Below are positions 1 to 7,795 of a DNA stretch of 41,898 nt, piece after piece; position 1 is the stretch's first letter, and each line of letters starts with the position of its first letter. The stretch lies in contig DAIUEJ010000022.1 in NCBI GenBank assembly GCA_036845225.1, positions 1 through 41,898 on the forward strand, given 5' to 3'. Origin of the DNA: FEN-680 sp036845225 (GTDB lineage: Bacteria > Actinomycetota > Geothermincolia > Fen-727 > Anoxymicrobiaceae). The notes beneath the pieces are model-generated. The model had not been told where the DNA came from. It ran no database searches and worked only from the letters and a program-made list of their open reading frames with translations. The position numbers were made by a program, and so were the translations under genes.

Positions 1-2
1 TC

Positions 3-1268
3 CCGCGCGTGTCGGGCCTCATCCCCGAGACGACCATCGAGAAAGTCATCAGCTGCCAGATCAACACGTACCTCCCGTTCCCCAAGAAGCAGCTCTTCCC
101 GCTGGTCAAGAAACAGATGTACCGGAAGATCGAGCCCTCGGACACGGTCCTCGCCTTCGAGGACCTCATCGCCCGCTACTCCGACGAGCCCCTCGAGGAC
201 CGCTCCCAGTGGGACGAGCTTTCCACCCTCATCTACACCGGCGGGACCACCGGTGTGGCAAAAGGCGTCATGCTGAGCCACCGCAACATCTCGTGCAACG
301 TCCAGCAGTTCCGGGCGTGGTTCCCCGACATCAAAGACGGTGAGATCTCCATCGTGGGCAGCTTTCCGATCTTTCACGCCGCCGGCTTCACCGCCTGCCA
401 GAACTTCATGCTCTGGTCGGGCTGGGAGCACGTGATGATCCCGCGGCCCGAGCCCAAGGCCATCGTCGAGCTCCTTAAGAAATACAAGCCCGGCTTCCTG
501 CCTGGCGTCCCCTCGATATTCGTCGGGCTGCTGGCCGACGAGAAGTTCAGGAAGATGGACCTCTCGTTCATCCAGGGATTCTTCTCGGGCGCGGCGCCGC
601 TCGCCGAGGACACTATCCGCGACCTGCAGAAGCTCACCGGCGCGACCATCCTCGAGGTCTACGGGATGACCGAGACCACGCCGGTCGCGACCGTCACCCC
701 GTGGGGCGGGACCATCAAGCCGGGCACGGTGGGCTGCCCGGTGCCGGATACAGACATCAAGATCGTGGACCTCGAGACCGGTACCAGGGAGTTGCCGCCC
801 GGGGAGAACGGCGAGATAGTCATCGGCGGCCCGCAGGTGATGATGGGCTACTACAAGAAGCCGCTCGAGACCCGCGAGGCGCTCCGCGACGGCTACGTAT
901 ACACGGGCGACATCGGCTTCTTCGACGAGGACGGCTACCTCTCTGTCGTCGACCGCAAGAAAGACATGATCATCTCCGCGGGCTACAACGTCTACCCCGT
1001 CGAGGTGGACAACCTGCTCTTCGACCACCCTCAGATCCTTGAAGCCTGCTGCGTCGGGATCGCGGACAGCTACCGGGGCGAGTCGCTGCGGGCCTTCTGC
1101 GTGCTCAAGCCCGGCGAAGAGCTGACGAGTGAGGAGGTCATCGCCTTCTGCAAAGAGAGGATCGCACCGTACAAGGTGCCCCGCGAGGTCGTGTTCCTGG
1201 ACGAGCTGCCCAAGACAGTGGTCGGCAAGGTCCTGCGCCGCGAACTCAAGGACAGAGAGCCAGGGTAG
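3..1268 (+). CDS. AMP-forming acyl-CoA synthetase, 5'-truncated by window edge
   Basis: Activates a carboxylic acid to its CoA thioester via an acyl-adenylate. The reading frame is open to the window edge, and the roughly 100 N-terminal residues expected for a ligase of about 500 residues are missing, so the GTG at 9 is probably internal. Visible ANL-superfamily motifs are the phosphate-binding loop YTGGTTGVAKG, the YGMTE motif, YTGDIGFFDEDGYLSVVDRK with the hinge after the ATP-ribose-binding Asp, and a C-terminal PKTVVGKVLRREL carrying the catalytic Lys. The substrate cannot be read from sequence; general acid-CoA ligase architecture suggests a medium- or long-chain or aromatic acid. The stop lies 6 nt before the next plus-strand gene. 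It is one of three AMP-forming ligases in the window. Confidence 0.93.
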   Translation, partial: PRVSGLIPETTIEKVISCQINTYLPFPKKQLFPLVKKQMYRKIEPSDTVLAFEDLIARYSDEPLEDRSQWDELSTLIYTGGTTGVAKGVMLSHRNISCNVQQFRAWFPDIKDGEISIVGSFPIFHAAGFTACQNFMLWSGWEHVMIPRPEPKAIVELLKKYKPGFLPGVPSIFVGLLADEKFRKMDLSFIQGFFSGAAPLAEDTIRDLQKLTGATILEVYGMTETTPVATVTPWGGTIKPGTVGCPVPDTDIKIVDLETGTRELPPGENGEIVIGGPQVMMGYYKKPLETREALRDGYVYTGDIGFFDEDGYLSVVDRKKDMIISAGYNVYPVEVDNLLFDHPQILEACCVGIADSYRGESLRAFCVLKPGEELTSEEVIAFCKERIAPYKVPREVVFLDELPKTVVGKVLRRELKDREPG

Positions 1269-1274
1269 GAAGTC

Positions 1275-1916
1275 TTGGAAAGAAATCAGGACACGAGGCG
1301 AAGCATCCTAATAATTGTGCTCGTGTGTCTTGTTCTTGTAGTTGCTTTGTTGTTTCTCGGTCTCGTAATAGGTTTTGCGGTTATTACCAATGCAACCATA
1401 TGGTTAAAAGCCGTGTTCATACTATTCGCGATATTATTGCTTGGTCTTTCACTGAGACTAATGGTCAGGGGTCTGAAAATACGAGTCCCTCAGACCAAGC
1501 AGCCGATATTTGAAGGAATCCTGGTCAGGAAGAGCCACTTGATGGAGAAAGGTATGCCTGAACTCAGGTTTGGAACGGTGGGGGTTCAGATGCTGTGGCT
1601 GGTGCGGGATGTCAACAGCGGGCAAACGTTGCCCGTTCATGTCATCTTGTCTCAGGGGGGAGTGACGCACCCGAGCGGCGAGCCGTTCGTGGCTGTGCCG
1701 GAACTGGCTGAGCAATTTCAACCCGGCGATCGCATATCTATAGAGAACTATGAAAAGCAGAATTTGATATTCAGGAAGAACGATGACCTGCTGGATATGA
1801 TCCGTGACTCGAATGCAAGGGTGACGCCAAAAGGCAGGTTTGTGACCGTGGAGCCAGCCTACCTGGTCAGGGACCATGACGTAAGGCGTCATGAAGAGGG
1901 CGCGACAGACGTATAG
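1275..1916 (+). CDS. Small two-helix membrane protein with C-terminal soluble domain, function unknown
   Basis: A 213-residue protein with a TTG start; an AGGAAG ribosome-binding sequence overlaps the stop of the upstream ligase. Residues about 10-38 and 43-63 form two hydrophobic helices (IIVLVCLVLVVALLFLGLVI, then AVFILFAILLLGLSL). A soluble domain of about 145 residues follows, rich in beta strands (GTVGVQMLWLVRDVNSGQ, FQPGDRISIENY) and resembling a small barrel or OB-like fold, although I do not recognise a named family. Base composition is visibly more AT-rich than the neighbours, with TTGTTTCTC and ATATTATTG stretches in the membrane part. This may reflect hydrophobic codon use or recent acquisition. 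The start is chosen from the ribosome-binding site; a plus-one frame overlap within the same region is a shadow. Confidence 0.7.
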   Translation: MERNQDTRRSILIIVLVCLVLVVALLFLGLVIGFAVITNATIWLKAVFILFAILLLGLSLRLMVRGLKIRVPQTKQPIFEGILVRKSHLMEKGMPELRFGTVGVQMLWLVRDVNSGQTLPVHVILSQGGVTHPSGEPFVAVPELAEQFQPGDRISIENYEKQNLIFRKNDDLLDMIRDSNARVTPKGRFVTVEPAYLVRDHDVRRHEEGATDV

Positions 1917-2105
1917 AGCACTCGCACATTTCTGACTAACGACCCTCCTCACCCACCGGGCCCGACGTTATAGAATAACCACGCAGTTGCTTTCCTGTCC
2001 TTGGAGGTTCCGTGACGGCTGTCAGACGTTCTTCGCTGCCGATTGTCATATTGATGCTGGTCTCGGTCGTTGCCTCCTCGTGCCGCTTCCGGCCCAATAG
2101 TGCAA

Positions 2106-2200
2106 AACGCAAATTAGGGACAGGCACCTTTTTGCGTTCTAGAGATGATTTCCCGGAAGCGTAAAGAAACGCAAAAAGGTGCCTGTCCCTAATTTGCATT
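2106..2200. repeat. Family A palindromic element (A1), full inverted pair
   Basis: Two 33-nt half units (2106-2138 and 2168-2200) face each other across exactly 29 nt. Each half has arms AACGCAAA...TTTGCGTT around a GGGACAGGCACC core. The right end overlaps the TAA stop of the UroD-like gene by two bases. It lies in the 282-nt convergent gap 1917-2198, where I see nothing else except a weak AT-rich patch at 1969-1980. It could form a cruciform or act as a bidirectional terminator-like hairpin. Confidence 0.9.
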
Positions 2201-3347
2201 AACCGTATTTTTCGACTGCTTCGAGCATCCAACGCAGGCGCTGCACCGATATGTCGGGGTGGCTGTTGGTCGGGACGAGGATGTAGCCGCCGCCGCCGCC
2301 GGCGTCCTCGATCGACTGCATGACTGCCTCGAAGACCTCGTCCTTCGTCGCGTCAACCAGGATATGGGTCACGTCCACGTTTCCGAGCAGGCACAGGCGG
2401 TTGCCGATCATCTCCTTAGCTTTCTTGAGCTCGACGCCGGCAGTCGGCTCGAGAGCGTGGACGCCGTCGAAGCCGCAATCGGCAAAGAGGTCCAGCAGCT
2501 CGTAGACATTCCCGCACGAGTGGATGATGATCTTCATCCCCAGCTTGTGTGCGGTAGCGGTCAGCCTTCTGTACCCGTCCCCGAACAGCTCGTCCACCAT
2601 CTTCGGGTTGAGCATCGGGCCGGAGCGGTAGGCGAGGTCGTCGCTGTACACCACGCCCGGCAGCCCGGCGTCGGCCTGCGCCTCGAGGATGAGGCAGTAC
2701 AGGTCGGTGTAGAACCGGATCATGCTCCCCAGGAACGCCTTCTCGCGCCGGGTGCAGGCAACGAAGCTATCGAACCCCATGCTCTGCCAGGTTACCTCGA
2801 AGAGCCCGCCGCTGAACGACCCGAAGATGAACAGGTCGTCCCCGAAAGCCTTCTGCACCTTCGAGTAGGCGCGGTAGTTCTTCTCGGGGATACGGAAGAT
2901 GCCTTTCTTGTCCCAGGCGTGCCAGGCGTCAGGGCCGTCGATCAGCCCTCCCATGTACATCGGCGTCGCGAGGTTGCCCCGGCTGTCGAAGGCCAGCTCG
3001 AAATAGCGCCCGAAGGCGTCGGTGAGGCGGTGGGACCCGCCGGACCTGAAGACCGGCGTGTGCTGGACCCATGCCGAGTCGTAGCCCATCTTCACCGAGG
3101 CGGCGGTGCGGTCGTAGGTGAACATGTCCATAGCCATATCGAGCGGCTTCGTCGTGAACAGGTGAGCGCCCAGGAAGTCGATGACCCGCGCGGCATACGG
3201 GTTCTTGAACACCGGCTCGAACGGGATGGTCCTCCTGCCGAGGATCTCCTGGATGTTCGAGTACTCGACCATCATGTCCATCGTGGGCGCCCGGTCCGGC
3301 TCGCGCCTCTCGAGCGCGGCGATGACCCTGTCGTGTTTCGCGGACAC
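2199..3347 (-). CDS. UroD/MtaA-family protein (putative corrinoid methyltransferase type)
   Basis: A 382-residue member of the uroporphyrinogen decarboxylase fold. The H-S-C-G-N motif, followed by the conserved F-D-G-V-H-A-L-E-P-T and LLGNVDV segments, matches the zinc-binding methyl-transfer branch (MtaA, MtbA, CmuA) rather than true HemE. Members of that branch move methyl groups between corrinoid proteins and an acceptor, but no corrinoid-binding protein lies next to this gene, so the substrate is unknown. The start is GTG with a strong GAGGAGAG site. The C-terminus (SHPDISVQRLRWMLEAVEKYG) is typical. The stop codon abuts repeat A1. A Rho-independent terminator separates it from the HdeD-like gene upstream, so it is probably transcribed on its own. 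Confidence 0.88.
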   Translation of the reverse strand: MSAKHDRVIAALERREPDRAPTMDMMVEYSNIQEILGRRTIPFEPVFKNPYAARVIDFLGAHLFTTKPLDMAMDMFTYDRTAASVKMGYDSAWVQHTPVFRSGGSHRLTDAFGRYFELAFDSRGNLATPMYMGGLIDGPDAWHAWDKKGIFRIPEKNYRAYSKVQKAFGDDLFIFGSFSGGLFEVTWQSMGFDSFVACTRREKAFLGSMIRFYTDLYCLILEAQADAGLPGVVYSDDLAYRSGPMLNPKMVDELFGDGYRRLTATAHKLGMKIIIHSCGNVYELLDLFADCGFDGVHALEPTAGVELKKAKEMIGNRLCLLGNVDVTHILVDATKDEVFEAVMQSIEDAGGGGGYILVPTNSHPDISVQRLRWMLEAVEKYG

Positions 3348-3401
3348 GTTCTCTCCTCTCAGGGCGTTCCGGGGACCTCACCCCGCTTGCTCATGGTAGA
3401 A

Positions 3402-3430
3402 GAAAAGGAGCCCTCGCGAATGAGGGCTCC
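3402..3430 (-). terminator. Rho-independent terminator of the HdeD-like gene
   Basis: A perfect 9-bp stem (GGAGCCCTC / GAGGGCTCC, 3407-3415 and 3422-3430) with a 6-nt loop is followed on the minus strand by TTTTCTTCT. It lies 38 nt after the stop of the HdeD-like gene. Confidence 0.82.
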
Positions 3431-3467
3431 CGTTTCTCAAAAAGGGCAGCGCCCTTGAACCAGCTTT

Positions 3468-4031
3468 CTAGGCCGCGGCCATCGTGTCCGTTCCTTCGGT
3501 CTTCTGAGCGCCTCGCACCATGAAGCCAAGGACGGCGAGCATGATACCGATCACTATCGAGTAGATAGCTATCACGAGGATGATGGCGAATATGCCCGAT
3601 ATCGGCGCCGCGAGCAGGATGATGCCGACGATGATCCCCAGCGCGCCCACGATCCCTATGAAGGCCCTGTAGCCGGTCGAGCCGGTCATCTCGAAGGCGG
3701 AGATGAGCCCGAGGAACCCGCGCAGCAGGAACCAGATCGCGATGACTACCAGGAGAGCGACGGATGTGATACCAGGCCTGGCCAGCGTCACGATCCCGAT
3801 CAGGATACCCAGGAGGCCGAGCAGCAGCAGTGCGAAGAACTTCTCGCCCCTGGACGCCTGGGCGATCGAATATCCGGTGGCGAACAGGCCCTCAACGAGC
3901 GCGTACACGCCGAAGAGTATTATCAGCACAAATACGGTGGCACCTGGCCACGCAAGCGCGATTATCCCGAAAAGGATAGCCAGAATGCCGCGGAGCAGGA
4001 AGCTCCACCATTTCTCCATACCCATCTCCAT
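3468..4031 (-). CDS. HdeD/DUF308-family membrane protein
   Basis: A 187-residue integral membrane protein with six hydrophobic segments arranged as three repeated helix hairpins, each containing a short G-I-(I/V)-x-L-A-x-P-G-type motif (IIALAWPGAT, IVTLARPGIT, IILLAAPISG). This is the pattern of the HdeD family, whose E. coli member is linked to acid resistance; the molecular activity is not known. N-terminal MEKWW and a short polar C-terminus are typical. The ATG is preceded by AAGGGG about 5 nt away. A clear terminator follows the gene. It is on the same strand as the YihY-like gene 100 nt upstream, but may be a separate unit. Confidence 0.88.
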   Translation of the reverse strand: MEMGMEKWWSFLLRGILAILFGIIALAWPGATVFVLIILFGVYALVEGLFATGYSIAQASRGEKFFALLLLGLLGILIGIVTLARPGITSVALLVVIAIWFLLRGFLGLISAFEMTGSTGYRAFIGIVGALGIIVGIILLAAPISGIFAIILVIAIYSIVIGIMLAVLGFMVRGAQKTEGTDTMAAA

Positions 4032-4131
4032 TTCGTGCCCCTTTCTTAGACCACATACGAGTTTATCGGCTTATTCTAATACGAACAGTGCAATTTCCCA
4101 ATTCCCCGGCCGGCCGCGCCGGCGGACGCCG

Positions 4132-5190
4132 TCACGCGTCCTCAGGAAGCGCCGCTTCGTCCTCCGGTTGCGTGGCACCGTCGCCCGTGGCGTCGGCGCT
4201 CTCTTCTGCGCGGTGCTTGAACAACCTCGGCAGCCGCGCACTCTGGCGGTGGCTCTCCAAGAGCTCCTCGTCGCTGAGAGCATGGATGATCTCGGCGCCG
4301 AAAAAGATGATCATGCCGGTGATGTGAAGCCACAGTATCAGCACAACGACCGTTGTGACGCTGCCGTAGACGCTGGGCAGGTTCGAGATATGGCCGAAGT
4401 AGTAAGCGAGCACGTACTGGACCGCGAGGAAGAACACCGCCGAGACCAGAGCGCCGACGGCTGACCGCTTGAGCGACTGCTTCACGGTCGGGACGACCTG
4501 GTATATGAACCAGAACAGCAGGAAGTTCACCCCGAGGGCGATGAGCGGCTTGACGATCGTTGTTCCGGTCGTGAAGGCGGCCCCCTCCTTGCCCACCAGC
4601 CAGCCCCAGACCGCGGCGAAAGCGAACTGCACGCACAGCGAGATGATAAAGACCACGCCTATGCAGGTGATCATCACCAGCCCGACCAGCTTGCCGCGAG
4701 CGAACTTCCTCCGCTTGCTCCCCCAGATCTGGCAGAAACCCCACTCGAGGGAGCCGAAGATCTTGGTCCCCGTCCAGAGCAGGGCGATGAAACCTATCAC
4801 GCCTATCACGTTCCTGTACTGGATGATGGCGTCGGTCGCCTGCTTCGGCGTCCCCCCGAAGATAGGGATCATGCTGCTCATTGCGCTCTTGATCTGGCTC
4901 TCGGTGTTCGGCCACGTGCGCGCGATGAACCCGACGATCGCCGAGACCGCGATGACGAGCGCGAGGAACGCCAGGAACGCGTTGTAGGTGAAATAGCCGG
5001 TGAAGTAGTACATCTTCTTTTCCCAGAAGTCGCTCACGGCCGCGGAGATGACCACGAACCAGCGCCTCTCTCTCACGAGCCGCGCATAGATGGTCTCGGC
5101 GGCCCGCTCGAAGGCGTAGGCTCGCGCCAGGCTTCTTTCCCGCATCCGCGCAGTAGTCTCCTTGAATGGCATGCGTGAATAATAGCGCAT
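4132..5190 (-). CDS. YihY/virulence factor BrkB family membrane protein
   Basis: A 352-residue polytopic membrane protein. An amphipathic N-terminus is followed by about six membrane helices with the family signatures AFLALVIAVSAIVGF, LLWTGTKIFGSLEWGFCQIW, the K-R-x-F-A-x-G-K-L loop and YGSVTTVVVLILWLHITGMI-IFFGAEI near the C-terminus. The family was once misnamed ribonuclease BN; its function is not established, and transport or envelope roles have been proposed. The C-terminal 40 residues are charged and acidic and probably cytoplasmic. Two ATGs (5190 and 5172) are possible and neither has a strong ribosome-binding site; the longer form is reported. It lies 39 nt downstream of the ABC permease on the same strand and could be cotranscribed with the MarR-ABC operon. 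Confidence 0.9.
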   Translation of the reverse strand: MRYYSRMPFKETTARMRERSLARAYAFERAAETIYARLVRERRWFVVISAAVSDFWEKKMYYFTGYFTYNAFLAFLALVIAVSAIVGFIARTWPNTESQIKSAMSSMIPIFGGTPKQATDAIIQYRNVIGVIGFIALLWTGTKIFGSLEWGFCQIWGSKRRKFARGKLVGLVMITCIGVVFIISLCVQFAFAAVWGWLVGKEGAAFTTGTTIVKPLIALGVNFLLFWFIYQVVPTVKQSLKRSAVGALVSAVFFLAVQYVLAYYFGHISNLPSVYGSVTTVVVLILWLHITGMIIFFGAEIIHALSDEELLESHRQSARLPRLFKHRAEESADATGDGATQPEDEAALPEDA

Positions 5191-5229
5191 GAGGCTCGGG
5201 GAGGTGAAGATGAGCCGGCGCCGGAGGCC

Positions 5230-6480
5230 CTATCGGCCCGCAATCTCGTCCAGGATCGGCTTCCTCGTGGCGAGTATCGCGGGGATCATCCCGGAGAGAA
5301 TCGACACCACGATGATGGTGACAGCGCGCCACATGAAGTCGATGTAGTTCACGAAGAGGCTGACGTCGCCCAGCGGTATCTTGAACGGGTGCACCTTGAA
5401 GTAGGGGATGATGATCGCGAAGTAGATGATAGAACCGATCGCCACCCCGACCACGGAGTAGATGGTCGACTGCAGGATGTAGGTCGAGCTGACCAGGTAC
5501 GACTTGATGCCGATGGCCCGGAAAATGCCGATCTGGCGCCGTTTGTTGCTGATGTCCACGTAGACGATGATGAATATGACCACCGCCGCGATGATGAACC
5601 CTACGCTGGTGAGCAGCGCGTTGATGGTGAGGAAGCTGTTGGTGACAGACTTCATGAGGCCCGAGGCTTCCTTCCAGGTGATGAACTGGCCGTCCGGGAT
5701 CTCTTCCTTGAGCGAACTGATAACCGGCGCCTCGTCGCCCTTCTTCTGTGTGCGGATGATTATGTTGGTTGTACGATTGGCATAGAAAGGCTGCATGGTG
5801 TCGAGTGCCTTCTGCGTGATGAACGCCTGCCGGTCCGCCTCGAAGTACTTGGTGTAGAAGATCCCCTTGATGGTGAACTCCTTGATCGCGTCGCCCATCA
5901 CGAGGGAGATCTTCTGCCCGACCTTCGCGCCCTTGAACGAGGTCGCGTTCATCTCCACGCCCTTGCCGCCCGCGATCTGCCTCCCGATGACGATGGAGTC
6001 GGTGTCCGAGTCCGACAGGTAGGAGCCGGCTATCATCTTGCGGGCGATGTTCGTGGTCAGCCGCTCCAGCGACGGCTGCACGGCGTATATCTGGTAGGTC
6101 CCCTGGAGGTTCTTGTAGAGCAGGCTCGCGGGCACGACTGTCCGCGAGCTGGCCCCGACCACGCGTGGTGTCTTCCGTATCTGCGCCAGCACGCCCGAAG
6201 CGTTGTCTATGAACTCCTTGCCCGGGCTCTGCTGCATCGTGATGTTGCCGGAGGTGGTGTTGATGACCTGGTTGTCTGAGCTCTCGACGATGCCGTTGAA
6301 CAGGGAGTTGATGAACACCAGGTTTATGAACGCTACCGCCATCAGGAGTATCACCAGGCAGAGGGTCCACTTGTTGCCGCGAAGGATGTGCCTGGATATC
6401 AGGAAGAACGGGATTTTCCGTTCGATGATCGATATCTTGGGCTCTTCGTCCCTGGGCCTGGGCTTACTCTTTCTCTTCAT
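5230..6480 (-). CDS. ABC transporter permease, MacB/FtsX type
   Basis: A 416-residue permease with the architecture of MacB/LolC/FtsX proteins: a cytoplasmic N-terminus, TM1 at about 38-58, a large extracytoplasmic domain of about 220 residues, then three C-terminal helices (FIIAAVVIFIIVYVDI, the YSVVGVAIGSIIYFAIIIPY segment, and AVTIIVVSILSGMIPAILATR). The R-R-Q-I-G-I-F-R-A-I-G coupling helix between TM2 and TM3, which contacts the ATPase, is clear. Such systems act as mechanotransmission complexes that export or extract lipids, lipoproteins, peptides or drugs. The start codon lies 17 bp inside the ATPase gene, so the two are translationally coupled. With MarR control upstream, a stress- or ligand-induced efflux role is likely (inference). 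Confidence 0.92.
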   Translation of the reverse strand: MKRKSKPRPRDEEPKISIIERKIPFFLISRHILRGNKWTLCLVILLMAVAFINLVFINSLFNGIVESSDNQVINTTSGNITMQQSPGKEFIDNASGVLAQIRKTPRVVGASSRTVVPASLLYKNLQGTYQIYAVQPSLERLTTNIARKMIAGSYLSDSDTDSIVIGRQIAGGKGVEMNATSFKGAKVGQKISLVMGDAIKEFTIKGIFYTKYFEADRQAFITQKALDTMQPFYANRTTNIIIRTQKKGDEAPVISSLKEEIPDGQFITWKEASGLMKSVTNSFLTINALLTSVGFIIAAVVIFIIVYVDISNKRRQIGIFRAIGIKSYLVSSTYILQSTIYSVVGVAIGSIIYFAIIIPYFKVHPFKIPLGDVSLFVNYIDFMWRAVTIIVVSILSGMIPAILATRKPILDEIAGR

Positions 6481-7171
6481 CGACTATGACTCCGTCCGCG
6501 AGGCGTATCAGGCGGTTGCCCAGGTTTGCCTCTTCGGCCTCGTGGGTGATCATGACCACGGTGCGGTCGTCTTCCCTGTTCAGCTTCCCGAACAGCTCCA
6601 TGACTTCCTCGGCCGCGACCGAGTCGAGGTTGGCGGTCGGCTCGTCTGCGAAGAGGACCACCGGGTCGTTGATGAGCGAGCGCGCTATCGCGACCTTCTG
6701 CTGCTCGCCGCCGGAGAGCTGGTTCGGCTGGTGGTCGTGGAGCCCCTCAAGACCAACCAGAGCGAGGAGCTTCCTCGCCCGCTCGCGGCAACTGCTGATG
6801 CTCTCGATCATCATCGCCGGTAGCATCACGTTCTCGAGCGCGGTGAGTTCCTCGGCGAGGGCGAACTCCTGGAAGATGTAGCCGAGGTAGCGGAGCCGCA
6901 GCGAAGTCCGCCGCTTCTCGTGCATTTTCGTGACGTCCTCCTGGTCGAGCAGTATCTCGCCCGAGTCGGGGAGGTCGAGGAGGCCCAGTTGGTGCAGGAG
7001 GGTCGACTTGCCCGACCCGTTTCTACCGGTGATGACCAGGAAGTCGCACTTCTTTATCTCGAGCGAGACCCCGCGAAGGGCGGGAACGTCGACCTCACCG
7101 AGGTGGTAGGTCTTGACCACGTCCTTCACGGTGATGATGTTCTGCTCCGGCTCGGTCGCGAAGTTACTCAT
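6464..7171 (-). CDS. ABC transporter ATP-binding protein, LolD/MacB type
   Basis: A 235-residue nucleotide-binding subunit. Walker A GRNGSGKST is at residues 49-57, the Q-loop FQEF at about 100-103, the signature LSGGEQQK at 152-159, Walker B VVLFADEPTANLDS from 171, and the H-loop ITHEAEEA near 213. The subfamily resembles LolD/MacB, partners of FtsX-like permeases, which agrees with the overlapping permease gene. It overlaps the MarR gene by 8 bp on its other side, so MarR, ATPase and permease form one tightly coupled operon. Residues before the ABC domain (MSNFATEPEQ) are unconserved. The protein acts at the cytoplasmic face of the membrane. Confidence 0.95.
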   Translation of the reverse strand: MSNFATEPEQNIITVKDVVKTYHLGEVDVPALRGVSLEIKKCDFLVITGRNGSGKSTLLHQLGLLDLPDSGEILLDQEDVTKMHEKRRTSLRLRYLGYIFQEFALAEELTALENVMLPAMMIESISSCRERARKLLALVGLEGLHDHQPNQLSGGEQQKVAIARSLINDPVVLFADEPTANLDSVAAEEVMELFGKLNREDDRTVVMITHEAEEANLGNRLIRLADGVIVDEEKE

Positions 7172-7634
7172 CCGACGCTTTCTCCTCGAGGGCGCGGTCG
7201 ATCTGCATGAGCATGCCGAGGAACGCCTCGCGGTCCTTGCTGGACACTTTGCTGAACTCGCTGCCGAACTTGTCAGCGTGATAAGAGATCATCTTTACGG
7301 CGAACTCGCTGCCTTCAGTGGACAGCGCTACCTTCACGAACCTCCTGTCGCCCGTGTCCCGCTCGCGCTCGACCATGCCCTTCTCGACCAGGCGGTCCAC
7401 CGTCCTCGACATCACGCCCTGGGATATCTTCAGATGCTGGGAGAGCTCGCTGATGGTGCTGGTGCCTTTCTCGAGCAGGGCGTACAGCACCAGTATCTGG
7501 GGATAGGAGAGCTCGACCTCGGAGAGGACGGCCATGCCGGAGTGGCGCAGGTTGCCCATGATATGCAGGATGGTCATGATGACCCGGGTCTGGTATTCGG
7601 CGAGTTCCGCGGAGTCTTCTTTCGTGGGTATCAT
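7164..7634 (-). CDS. MarR-family transcriptional regulator
   Basis: A 156-residue winged-helix repressor. The N-terminal dimerisation helix precedes LSYPQILVLYALLEKGTSTI. The recognition region is SELSQHLKISQGVMSRTVDRLVEKGMVERERD, and the wing carries the typical D-x-R-(R/x)-F-V-K-V-x-L-S-x-E-G. It is the first gene of the operon with the ABC ATPase and permease, so it probably represses its own operon until a small hydrophobic ligand binds. The ATG at 7634 has GAAAGG immediately upstream with almost no spacing, so initiation may be weak or may use a slightly different codon. A 17-bp near-perfect palindrome overlaps the predicted -10 region. Confidence 0.93.
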   Translation of the reverse strand: MIPTKEDSAELAEYQTRVIMTILHIMGNLRHSGMAVLSEVELSYPQILVLYALLEKGTSTISELSQHLKISQGVMSRTVDRLVEKGMVERERDTGDRRFVKVALSTEGSEFAVKMISYHADKFGSEFSKVSSKDREAFLGMLMQIDRALEEKASDE

Positions 7635-7639
7635 CCTTT

Positions 7640-7652
7640 CGCAACGGTTGCG
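7640..7652. promoter_or_regulatory. Short palindrome in the MarR leader
   Basis: CGCAACGGTTGCG is a perfect 6-bp inverted repeat with a one-base centre, 5 nt before the MarR start codon. It could be a second operator half or a translation-modulating hairpin; function is inferred only from position. Confidence 0.4.
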
Positions 7653-7661
7653 TTATGAAAC

Positions 7662-7701
7662 GTATGCATAATGAATACATTATTTGGAGGCTGCATGTCA
7701 A
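7662..7701 (-). promoter_or_regulatory. MarR operon promoter with operator palindrome
   Basis: On the minus strand, TTGACA (7696-7701) is followed 17-18 nt later by an AT-rich -10 region. The palindrome GTATGCATAATGAATAC (7662-7678; 8-bp arms, one mismatch) covers that -10. Size and placement fit a MarR autoregulatory operator. The first base of the -35 is contributed by the neighbouring repeat C1. Confidence 0.6.
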
Positions 7702-7737
7702 CTAAACTTTTTGGGGTCAGACCCCAAAAAGTTTAGT
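7701..7737. repeat. Family C palindrome (C1)
   Basis: A perfect 37-nt palindrome: arm ACTAAACTTTTT, core GGGGTCAGACCCC, arm AAAAAGTTTAGT. It is the only family C copy not close to a stop codon; it touches the -35 box of the MarR promoter. Confidence 0.92.
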
Positions 7738-7746
7738 CAAAAGAGA

Positions 7747-7777
7747 GAAGCGGCGTGAGGGGGGCTCGCGCCGCTTC
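7747..7777 (-). terminator. Probable terminator of the desaturase operon
   Basis: A 9-bp stem (GAAGCGGCG / CGCCGCTTC), extendable by GTGAG/CTCGC-type pairs, is followed on the minus strand by TCTCTCTTTT. It begins 19 nt after the desaturase stop codon. The T tract is interrupted, so efficiency is uncertain. Confidence 0.6.
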
Positions 7778-7795
7778 AACAAGCCGTTCTCAAGC

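Noticed and set aside
1936..2232. Minus-strand open frame of 98 codons running through repeat A1
   Set aside because: It crosses the palindrome, overlaps the end of the UroD-like gene, and shows no protein-like pattern or ribosome-binding site.
2259..3458. Plus-strand open frame of 399 codons
   Set aside because: Antisense shadow of the UroD-like gene: Val/Asp/Arg/His-rich low-quality composition and no motifs, while the minus frame has clear family motifs.
4105..4123. GC-rich self-complementary stretch after the YihY gene as a terminator
   Set aside because: GCCGGC repeats can pair, but there is no T tract on the minus strand, so it cannot be supported as a terminator.
4142..6370. Minus-strand open frame of 742 codons
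   Set aside because: It is a wrong-frame reading across both YihY and the ABC permease, rich in His and Arg as expected for shadows in GC-rich DNA.
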